Assembly (NCBI GenBank): GCA_031376455.1
Contig: JANMDU010000140.1
Span: forward strand, 1 to 11,885
DNA length: 11,885 bases
Direction: 5' to 3'
From: JANMDU01 sp031376455
Lineage (GTDB): Bacteria > Pseudomonadota > Gammaproteobacteria > Burkholderiales > Burkholderiaceae_C
Shown here: positions 6,187-11,885 of the stretch, one piece after another
Layout: every line of letters starts with the position of its first letter
How positions within the stretch are numbered: the stretch's first letter is position 1
Translations under genes and position numbers: made by a program
The notes under the pieces: generated by a model
Database searches by the model: none
What the model saw: the letters and a program-made list of their open reading frames with translations, nothing else
What the model was told of the DNA's origin: nothing

Positions 6187-7638
6187 ATGAGCGCTGTTTT
6201 AAAGCCGATAAAGAACCAAGATTACGAAATTGCTGACCTGTCCCTCGCTGGCTGGGGTCAGAAAGAAATTAATATTGCCGAGACCGAAATGCCCGGCTTG
6301 ATGGCCATTCGCGAAGAATTCGGTAAGAAAAAGCCACTCAAGGGCGCTCGCGTCACGGGCTCGCTGCACATGACGATTCAAACCGCTGTGCTCGTGCAAA
6401 CACTCGAAGTGCTTGGCGCCGATGTTCGCTGGGCATCGTGCAACATCTACTCCACGCAAGACCACGCCGCTGCAGCATTGGTCGTGGCAGGCACGCCTGT
6501 GTTTGCCTACAAAGGTGAGAGCTTGAAAGACTACTGGGATTACACACACCGCATCTTTGAATTCAGCGGCAAAAAAGGCACTGCTGAAGAAGGCCCAAAC
6601 ATGATTTTGGACGACGGCGGCGACGCTACACTCCTCATGCACTTGGGCACTCGCGCTGAGAAAGACATCAAAGTCTTGGCCAAGCCAGGCAGCGAAGAAG
6701 AAATCGAATTGTTTGCAGCGATCAAAGCCAAGCTGAAAGTCGATCCAACATGGTATTCACGTCGCATCAAAAACATCATCGGCGTGACCGAAGAGACGAC
6801 GACGGGTGTATTGCGCCTCAATGAAATGTCTGCCAAGGGCACGCTCGCTTTCCGTGCGATCAACGTGAACGACAGCGTGACGAAGTCTAAATTCGACAAC
6901 CTCTATGGCTGCCGTGAATCTTTGGTTGACGCGATCAAGCGTGCCACTGACGTGATGATTGCAGGCAAAGTGGCTGTTGTCATGGGCTACGGCGATGTGG
7001 GCAAGGGCTCCGCCCAAGCGCTGCGCGCATTGAGTGCGCAAGTCTGGGTGACTGAGATTGACCCAATCAACGCTTTGCAAGCCGCCATGGAAGGCTACAA
7101 AGTCGTGACGATGGAATACGCTGCCGACAAGGCTGACATTTTCGTGTCCGCCACTGGCAACAAAGACGTGATCACCTACAAGCACATGGAGGCCATGAAA
7201 GATCAGGCCATCGTTTGCAATATTGGTCACTTTGACAACGAAATCGATGTTGTCTCGCTCTCAAAATGCAAGTGGGAAGAAATCAAGCCACAAGTCGATC
7301 ATGTGATCTTCCCGAAGAAGGGCAGCAAGCCTGCTAAGCGCATCATCATGTTGGCCAAAGGCCGCTTGGTGAATTTGGGCTGCGGCACGGGTCACCCAAG
7401 CTTTGTGATGTCTTCATCTTTCGCGAACCAAACGATTGCACAAATCGAATTGTTCACGAAGACGAAGGATTATCAATCTGGCAAGGTCTATGTGTTGCCA
7501 AAGCATTTGGACGAAAAAGTTGCTCGCCTGCACTTGAAAAAAGTGGGCGCGATGCTGACTGAATTGTCGAAAGAGCAGGCCGACTACATTGGCGTGAAAG
7601 TGGCTGGGCCTTACAAGGCTGATACGTATCGCTATTAA
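6187..7638 (+). CDS. ahcY: Adenosylhomocysteinase (S-adenosyl-L-homocysteine hydrolase)
   Basis: AhcY reversibly splits S-adenosylhomocysteine into adenosine and homocysteine, using tightly bound NAD, in the cytosol. It thereby removes the product inhibitor of methyltransferases. The 483-residue protein has the longer bacterial form with an extra segment of about 40 residues compared with the vertebrate enzyme. Visible motifs include GSLHMTIQTAVL, the STQDHAAAAL segment, EETTTGVLRL, the substrate-binding region with NDSVTKSKFDN, the NAD-binding loop GYGDVGKG (267-274), and the C-terminal YKADTYRY that reaches into the neighbouring subunit's cofactor site. All catalytic Asp, Glu, Lys, His and Asn positions I know appear intact. 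GGAG 6 nt upstream supports the ATG at 6187. Control by the SAH riboswitch leader is expected. tlyA and metF follow on the same strand. Confidence 0.98.
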   Translation: MSAVLKPIKNQDYEIADLSLAGWGQKEINIAETEMPGLMAIREEFGKKKPLKGARVTGSLHMTIQTAVLVQTLEVLGADVRWASCNIYSTQDHAAAALVVAGTPVFAYKGESLKDYWDYTHRIFEFSGKKGTAEEGPNMILDDGGDATLLMHLGTRAEKDIKVLAKPGSEEEIELFAAIKAKLKVDPTWYSRRIKNIIGVTEETTTGVLRLNEMSAKGTLAFRAINVNDSVTKSKFDNLYGCRESLVDAIKRATDVMIAGKVAVVMGYGDVGKGSAQALRALSAQVWVTEIDPINALQAAMEGYKVVTMEYAADKADIFVSATGNKDVITYKHMEAMKDQAIVCNIGHFDNEIDVVSLSKCKWEEIKPQVDHVIFPKKGSKPAKRIIMLAKGRLVNLGCGTGHPSFVMSSSFANQTIAQIELFTKTKDYQSGKVYVLPKHLDEKVARLHLKKVGAMLTELSKEQADYIGVKVAGPYKADTYRY

Positions 7639-7785
7639 TAGAGTGTTGGCGTACTCAGCATATAAGAACACGGAGGACACGGAAGTTGCACGGAAATCAC
7701 AGAAAAGACTTCTGTGTTTTCGTGCTTCTTCTGTGGCTTCCGTACTCTAAGACCTTAGTACGCTGATGACTTCAATCAATCAGCT
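7639..7785. repeat. Repeat-filled spacer with imperfect palindromes
   Basis: The spacer between ahcY and tlyA consists mostly of short repeats. ACACGGAGG, ACACGGAAG, GCACGGAAA and TCACAGAAA run head to tail at about 9-12 nt spacing from 7668 to about 7705. Inverted counterparts (TTCTGTG, TTTTCGTGC, TTCTGTGG, CTTCCG) follow at 7710-7742. The core hairpin pairs 7688-7704 with 7710-7725, with a loop of 5 nt and a central mismatch. CGGAAG (7680-7685) also pairs with CTTCCG (7737-7742), and GCGTACT (7649-7655) with AGTACGC (7757-7763). From memory, CACGGAGGACACGGA-type elements occur as dispersed intergenic repeats in other bacteria. It may end or attenuate ahcY transcription or protect the mRNA. 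No gene lies inside. Confidence 0.7.
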
Positions 7786-8577
7786 ATGCGAGCCGATCAA
7801 CTTCTAGTTCATCGCGGCTTGGCTGCTTCGCGCAGCCAAGCGCAGCGTTTGATTGAATCAGGTGTGCGCAAGCTCACTCGTGAGGGTTGGAAATCGGTTG
7901 CCAAGAGCGATGAATTATTTGACGACGTAGAGCTTGAATTGCTCGATGCCGCAGAGGCGCGGTATGTCTCGCGCGGTGGCTTGAAGCTCGAGGGTGCGTT
8001 GATCAAAAGTGGTATCTCGCCGCAAGATAAGCATTGTTTAGACATCGGCCAAAGCACCGGCGGCTTCACCGATTGTTTGCTGCAGCAGGGCGCAGCGTTT
8101 GTTGTCGGTGTGGACGTTGGGCATGCCCAATTGCATGCGCGCCTGCGAGAAAATAAGCGCGTTCTATGTCTTGAGAAAATTAACGCTCGTGAATTAAACA
8201 CTCCTGATTTAATAGCGCTCTGCGCAGATTTTATGCCGGCTAACTGCCCATTTGATCTTAAAAACAATGCATTTCAGTTGCTGGTGGGCGACGTATCATT
8301 TATCTCGCAGACGCTACTTGTTTCGCGCTTTTCTGACCTGCTCGCACTAAAAGCTGATGTACTCATGCTTGTGAAGCCGCAGTTTGAATTGCAGCCCAAC
8401 GATTTGGCCAAGGGTGGCATCGTGAAAGATGCCGCGCTCTATGAAAAAGTCGAACACCGCATACTCGAGAGTTACGCCCAAGCTGGCTTGAAAGTTAAGA
8501 ATTATTTTGAAAGCCCGATTTCGGGTGGAGACGGCAACCGCGAATTTTTTGTGCATGCCGCGAAGGAATCAACATGA
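7786..8577 (+). CDS. tlyA: TlyA-family rRNA 2'-O-methyltransferase
   Basis: TlyA proteins transfer a methyl group from SAM to the 2'-OH of cytidine in rRNA (C1920 of 23S; some also C1409 of 16S). They are often mislabelled haemolysin. This 263-residue protein has an N-terminal S4 RNA-binding domain (about 2-60, with RGLAASRSQAQRLIESG) and an RrmJ/FtsJ-type methyltransferase domain: SAM motif LDIGQSTGGFTD (85-96), and a likely K-D-K-E catalytic set at K67, D169, K197 and E253. Both ends are short compared with the mycobacterial protein, which fits the TlyA type I form that modifies 23S only. Residues about 141-163 hold an AT-rich extra segment. The ATG at 7786 is the only start (stop in frame at 7756) but has no clear Shine-Dalgarno. 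Its TGA overlaps the metF ATG. Confidence 0.92.
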   Translation: MRADQLLVHRGLAASRSQAQRLIESGVRKLTREGWKSVAKSDELFDDVELELLDAAEARYVSRGGLKLEGALIKSGISPQDKHCLDIGQSTGGFTDCLLQQGAAFVVGVDVGHAQLHARLRENKRVLCLEKINARELNTPDLIALCADFMPANCPFDLKNNAFQLLVGDVSFISQTLLVSRFSDLLALKADVLMLVKPQFELQPNDLAKGGIVKDAALYEKVEHRILESYAQAGLKVKNYFESPISGGDGNREFFVHAAKEST

Positions 8578-9416
8578 GCTCAATGCAAAAACCCCCGATC
8601 AGTCTCGAATTCTTCCCGCCCAAAACGCCCGAGGGTCACGAGAAGCTTGTCGCCGTACGCGAGCAGCTCTACAAACTCAAACCCCAATTCATCAGCGTGA
8701 CCTACGGCGCAGGCGGCTCCACGCAAGATGGCACACTGCAAACCGTGCAATCCATCTTGAAAGATGGTGTCGATGCTGCGCCGCATTTCAGCTGCATCGG
8801 CGCGAGCAAGACGAGCGTCAAAGCACAGCTCGAATTGTTCAAGCAAGCCGGCATCAAGCGCATCGTCGCGTTGCGCGGCGATTTGCCCAGCGGCTATGGC
8901 TCTTTTGGCGAATTTAAATACGCCAGCGAGCTTGTCGCTTTCATCCGCCAAGAGACGGGTGATGATTTTCACATCGAAGTCGGCTGCTATCCCGAGACGC
9001 ACCCTCAAGCCAAATCGCCGGAAACCGATTTACTTGCCTATGCGATGAAAGTCAAAGCCGGCGCCAGCAGCGCCATCACGCAATACTTCTTCAACAGCGA
9101 TGCCTACTTCCGCTTCGTTGACGATGCCCACAAGCTGGGCGCGCAAATCCCCGTCGTCCCCGGCATCATGCCGATTACTAACTCGTCCCAACTTATGCGC
9201 TTCTCAGATGCCTGCGGCGCAGAAATCCCCCGCTGGATCCGCTCGCGTTTATCTGCCTTCGGTGACGACACCGCCTCCATCAAATCCTTCGGTCTAGATG
9301 TGATCACAGATCTCTGCGATCAACTCCGCAACGGCGGCGTGCCCGGCCTGCATTTTTACAGCATGAATCAAGCCGCGACGGTGACGGAGATCTGCAAGCG
9401 CCTTGATTTGGCTTGA
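8574..9416 (+). CDS. metF: 5,10-methylenetetrahydrofolate reductase
   Basis: MetF is a cytosolic FAD enzyme that reduces 5,10-methylene-THF with NADH to 5-methyl-THF, the methyl donor for making methionine from homocysteine. At 280 residues it is a single-domain TIM barrel, the usual bacterial form without the regulatory domain of the eukaryotic enzyme. SLEFFPPK (10-17) carries the catalytic Glu (E12, matching E28 of E. coli); SVTYGAGGST (41-50) follows, ALRGD (99-103) carries the Asp near the flavin, and the C-terminal GLHFYSMN is typical. The ATG at 8574 overlaps the tlyA stop (ATGA) and has AAGGA 6 nt upstream; a second in-frame ATG three codons later is less well placed. Together with ahcY and tlyA it forms a methyl-cycle cluster. 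Confidence 0.97.
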   Translation: MSSMQKPPISLEFFPPKTPEGHEKLVAVREQLYKLKPQFISVTYGAGGSTQDGTLQTVQSILKDGVDAAPHFSCIGASKTSVKAQLELFKQAGIKRIVALRGDLPSGYGSFGEFKYASELVAFIRQETGDDFHIEVGCYPETHPQAKSPETDLLAYAMKVKAGASSAITQYFFNSDAYFRFVDDAHKLGAQIPVVPGIMPITNSSQLMRFSDACGAEIPRWIRSRLSAFGDDTASIKSFGLDVITDLCDQLRNGGVPGLHFYSMNQAATVTEICKRLDLA

Positions 9417-9436
9417 ACTACGGCGGTGACGGTGTA

Positions 9437-9451
9437 GCCATCCATGATGGC
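9437..9451. repeat. Short palindrome after metF
   Basis: GCCATC-CAT-GATGGC is a perfect 6-bp inverted repeat with a 3-nt centre, 21 bp after the metF stop and upstream of the toxin-antitoxin promoter. No T-run follows directly, so it is at best a weak terminator. It could instead be a binding site for a dimeric regulator. Its role is unknown. Confidence 0.4.
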
Positions 9452-9469
9452 GTTGTCGCTTTACAAACC

Positions 9470-9498
9470 TTGCTTGGTTTTCGATATCGGCTTACAAT
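9470..9498 (+). promoter_or_regulatory. Candidate promoter of the toxin-antitoxin operon
   Basis: TTGCTT (9470-9475) and TACAAT (9493-9498) are separated by 17 bp, the ideal sigma-70 spacing, with a good -10 and a modest -35. The palindrome CGATATCG (9482-9489) lies in the spacer, and GGCTTAC occurs twice, at 9489-9495 and 9501-9507, exactly 12 bp apart and across the -10. Such repeats fit an autoregulatory operator for the AbrB-like antitoxin. A leader of about 20 nt would precede the ATG at 9526. Confidence 0.5.
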
Positions 9499-9525
9499 TG
9501 GGCTTACTTTAAGGGTAGCGACACC

Positions 9526-9786
9526 ATGAATACAGCCACACTTTCCGTCAAAGGCCAAATCGTGATCCCCAAGCATTTGCGGGAAACGGCGCAATTGTCT
9601 TTTGGGGATGAGCTGAGCATCAGCTACGTCAATGGCGAAATTCGTTTGCGACCTATCGTTATAAAACAGCACGCCGCGTTAAGTCAAGTCGCTGGCTGTT
9701 TGGCTAGGCCAAATCAAACGAAGCTCAGCGATGCCGCCATCAAAGATGCCATCAAGATCCGATTGAAACGCAAACACGCCCTATGA
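9526..9786 (+). CDS. SpoVT/AbrB-domain antitoxin (VapB-like)
   Basis: This 86-residue protein has a swapped-hairpin AbrB DNA-binding domain in residues about 4-45 (TLSVKGQIVIPKHLRE, then FGDELSISY and GEIRLRP). A C-terminal tail from about 50, with a VAGCL motif and a helical basic end, is the usual toxin-binding part. Proteins of this type neutralise a partner PIN-domain toxin and repress their own operon. The ATG at 9526 has only a weak AAGGG 10 nt upstream. Its stop overlaps the start of the toxin gene (ATGA, 9783-9786), the common layout that keeps antitoxin translation ahead of toxin. Function is inferred from domain and neighbour. Confidence 0.9.
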   Translation: MNTATLSVKGQIVIPKHLRETAQLSFGDELSISYVNGEIRLRPIVIKQHAALSQVAGCLARPNQTKLSDAAIKDAIKIRLKRKHAL

Positions 9787-10193
9787 AGGCGCTCGATACC
9801 AATGTGCTGGTGCGCTTGTTGCTGGCAGATGATGCGGCGCAACTTGCGCAAGTCAAGCGGCTGCTGTCGCAAACTCAGCAATTCACCAGCCCCATTACCG
9901 TGATGCAAGAGTTGGTCTGGGTGCTGGAGGCGCACGATTACAGTATTGCGCAAGTAGGGCAGGCCATGGGCTTGTTACTTTCCCTCCCTAACTTTAAGCC
10001 CGCACACCTTGCCGAATTGCAACTAGCACTCGAATGGTATGGCAAAGGTATGGATTTTGCAGATGCCTTGCATCTAGCATTGCGCGGGGCTAGTTCTCAA
10101 CTGCTCACGTTTGATAAAGCATTTATTAGGCTGGGGAAAAAGCAGGGATTACGCACGCAGGGCTTGGATTGGGTTGCAGGCGTGTCAAATTAG
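9783..10193 (+). CDS. vapC: PIN-domain toxin (VapC-like ribonuclease)
   Basis: This is a 136-residue PIN-domain protein, the usual VapC size. VapC toxins cut tRNA or rRNA in a Mg2+-dependent way when not held by antitoxin. The acidic active-site residues appear complete: D5 in ALDTNVLVR, E43 in VMQELVW, D94 (with D91 nearby) in DFADALHLA, and D111 in LLTFDKAF. It starts inside the antitoxin stop codon, so the two are translationally coupled. The gene ends 71 bp before the convergent secretion ATPase gene. The reading frame has no damage, so the module looks functional. The RNA target cannot be told from sequence. Confidence 0.92.
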   Translation: MKALDTNVLVRLLLADDAAQLAQVKRLLSQTQQFTSPITVMQELVWVLEAHDYSIAQVGQAMGLLLSLPNFKPAHLAELQLALEWYGKGMDFADALHLALRGASSQLLTFDKAFIRLGKKQGLRTQGLDWVAGVSN

Positions 10194-10264
10194 AGGCACG
10201 CGAGTCTGCCCTTCAAAACAAGGGATCGCATTGGAGAAAAAGCGCATCACCGAAAAAGCTCTTT

Positions 10265-11885
10265 TCACCCCATCAGCGGCGTAGATGTCAGCACTTCCTC
10301 CATCGTCGTCATGCCATCGGCTACGCGTAGCGCGGCGGCTAGGCGTAGAGGGCGCATGCCGTCGGTGATGCCTTGTTTGCGGGTGGCATCCATGTTGGCT
10401 TCTTTGTTGACGAGGGTTTTGAAGGCTTCTGTGATGGTGAGCAGTTCATACACGCCCATGCGGCCACGGTAGCCTGTCATGCGGCAATCGACGCAGCCCA
10501 CGGGCTTATAAGGCTTGTATCCGGCGTTGATTTTCCAAGGCTTGATGAGTTCGTTGATCGCCTCGGGATTATTGTCTGCGGGTTGCTTGCATTCCGCGCA
10601 TAGCGTGCGCATGAGGCGCTGAGCTAATACGCCGAGCACGGTGGCGTTGATCAAATACGGCGGGATGCCTAGCTCCATCAGGCGAGCGACGGCGCTGGGC
10701 GCGTCGTTGGTGTGCAGCGTAGAGAAAACGAGATGGCCAGTGAGTGCGGCTTGAACGGCCATCTCAGCGGTTTCTAGATCACGTATTTCGCCCACCATGA
10801 TGATGTCTGGATCCTGCCGCATCAGTGCGCGCAAGCCTTCGGCAAAACCAAAATCGAGCTGGTGCTGCACTTGCGTTTGGTTAAACGCAGGCTCAATCAT
10901 CTCAATCGGATCTTCAACGGTGCACACATTGACCTCGTCAGTGGCGAGGCGTTTGAGTGTGGAATAAAGCGTGGTGGTTTTGCCTGAGCCCGTGGGGCCT
11001 GTGACGAGGATGATGCCAAAGGGGCGTTTGACAAGTTGCTCCCAGCGCACTGCATCATGGTCTGAGAAGCCCAAACCTTCTAAATCTTTCACAGCGTTAT
11101 CGGGATCAAAAATGCGCATCACCATTTTTTCGCCAAAGGCGGTGGGCAGGGTGGACAGGCGCATTTCTACTTCATCGCCGCGCGGATTTTTCGTTTTGAT
11201 GCGGCCATCCAGCGGGCGGCGCTTCTCTACCACATCCATGCGGCCCAGCAGCTTGACGCGCGCAATCATGGCATTCATGACTTGCAATGGCACTTGATAC
11301 ACCGCATGTAACACGCCATCAATGCGGAAACGAATCGTGCCTTGTTCGCGGCGAGGCTCTAAGTGAATGTCACTGGCCCGTTGGTCAAAAGCATATTGCC
11401 AAAGCCAGTCAACCACTTGCACCACGCCTTGATCGTTCGCATCAAGTTGCTTGTTGGTTTTGCCAAGCTCGACCAGTTGCTCAAAACTCGCGCCGCCCGT
11501 GCTGCTGCCAGTCTTGACAGCGTTACGCACAGACTTCGCCAAAGCAAAAAATTCTGCGGTGTATTTATGAATGTCTTGCGGGTTGGCCACCACGATGCGC
11601 ACACTGCGCCTAGCTTGCCGCTGCACTTCTTCCACCCAATCGTTGATAAAGGGTTGGCTCGTAGCAACCACGACTTGGGACGGCGTGACCTGCACAGGCA
11701 AGATGCCGTGGCGCTCGGCATAGGTGGCGCTCATCGTCTCGGCAACTTTGCCAACCTCAACCTTCATGGGGTCAATGCGCAAATAATCGGCGCCAGATTT
11801 TGCAGCAAGAAATTGAGTGAGATCTTCAATATCCAGTGGCTTGCCATCGGAGGCGCGCGTGATGGCCACTGCTGCAAGGCGCACC
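10265..11885 (-). CDS. GspE/PulE/PilB-family secretion or type IV pilus ATPase, 5'-truncated by window edge
   Basis: This cytoplasmic hexameric ATPase powers a type II secretion system or type IV pilus. Residues are counted from 11884, a GTG that is probably an internal Val because the frame stays open to the window end; the true start lies beyond. An N-terminal T2SSE_N-like domain occupies about 20-115. The ATPase domain follows: SDIHLEP (171-177), Walker A GPTGSGKT (296-303), Asp box VEDPIE (323-328), Walker B IIMVGEIRD (361-369) and His box TGHLVFSTLHTND (382-394). The zinc tetracysteine C429/C432 with C464/C467 is complete. That zinc motif and the arginine-rich regions mark it as an assembly-type ATPase rather than the retraction ATPase PilT. 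No other pilus or secretion genes are visible in the window, so GspE and PilB cannot be separated. Confidence 0.93.
   Translation of the reverse strand, partial: VRLAAVAITRASDGKPLDIEDLTQFLAAKSGADYLRIDPMKVEVGKVAETMSATYAERHGILPVQVTPSQVVVATSQPFINDWVEEVQRQARRSVRIVVANPQDIHKYTAEFFALAKSVRNAVKTGSSTGGASFEQLVELGKTNKQLDANDQGVVQVVDWLWQYAFDQRASDIHLEPRREQGTIRFRIDGVLHAVYQVPLQVMNAMIARVKLLGRMDVVEKRRPLDGRIKTKNPRGDEVEMRLSTLPTAFGEKMVMRIFDPDNAVKDLEGLGFSDHDAVRWEQLVKRPFGIILVTGPTGSGKTTTLYSTLKRLATDEVNVCTVEDPIEMIEPAFNQTQVQHQLDFGFAEGLRALMRQDPDIIMVGEIRDLETAEMAVQAALTGHLVFSTLHTNDAPSAVARLMELGIPPYLINATVLGVLAQRLMRTLCAECKQPADNNPEAINELIKPWKINAGYKPYKPVGCVDCRMTGYRGRMGVYELLTITEAFKTLVNKEANMDATRKQGITDGMRPLRLAAALRVADGMTTMEEVLTSTPLMG

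Noticed and set aside
10252..10266. Terminator hairpin GAAAA-AGCTC-TTTTC after the toxin gene
   Set aside because: The stem is only five A/T-rich pairs and overlaps the stop codon of the convergent ATPase gene. It is too weak to call. The remaining 10194-10264 gap shows nothing else.
10194..11885. GTG at 11884 as the real start of the secretion ATPase
   Set aside because: The frame stays open to the window edge and the N-terminal domain appears to begin already within conserved sequence, so this is most likely an internal valine.

Overview
The window looks like chromosomal DNA of a betaproteobacterium, most likely of the order Burkholderiales. The evidence is an unusually long UvrA-type protein built of two fused UvrA units, a textbook proteobacterial S-adenosylhomocysteine (SAH) riboswitch ahead of ahcY, the gene order ahcY-tlyA-metF, and a moderately high GC content with GC-rich third codon positions. 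The species cannot be named from the sequence alone. Almost everything is core housekeeping. The accessory parts are a small toxin-antitoxin pair and two intergenic inverted-repeat regions.

Layout. Positions 1-3300 (+) hold the 3' part of a tandem-duplicated UvrA: the end of one UvrA unit, an AT-rich linker and a second nearly complete unit. A 157-bp gap (3301-3457) between convergent genes carries a 24-bp inverted repeat matching at 23 positions. On the minus strand, prfC (peptide chain release factor RF3, TTG start) is followed 8-11 nt later by a HAD-IIB phosphatase gene, apparently as one operon. The 252-bp region 5935-6186 separates divergent prfC and ahcY. It holds a perfect TATAAT -10 box, the SAH aptamer (6017-6092), a stem that competes with the aptamer, and a hairpin touching the ahcY Shine-Dalgarno. 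ahcY (6187-7638) follows. A 147-bp spacer full of short repeats and imperfect palindromes precedes tlyA (7786-8577), which overlaps metF (8574-9416) by ATGA.

A SpoVT/AbrB-type antitoxin and a PIN-domain toxin (9526-10193), overlapping by ATGA and with their own candidate promoter, come next. The window closes with the 3' part of a minus-strand GspE/PulE/PilB-family secretion or pilus ATPase (10265-11885, 5' end outside the window).

Working together. AhcY removes SAH, the inhibitory product of methyltransferases. TlyA is a SAM-dependent RNA methyltransferase that makes SAH. MetF makes the 5-methyl-THF needed to turn homocysteine back into methionine. The three therefore form a methyl-cycle neighbourhood headed by an SAH-sensing riboswitch; whether the riboswitch controls the two downstream genes depends on read-through of the repeat-filled spacer. 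I see no clearly new defence or mobile system. The points most worth checking are the double UvrA whose second unit lacks most of the insertion domain, the two intergenic repeat elements, and the riboswitch expression platform.
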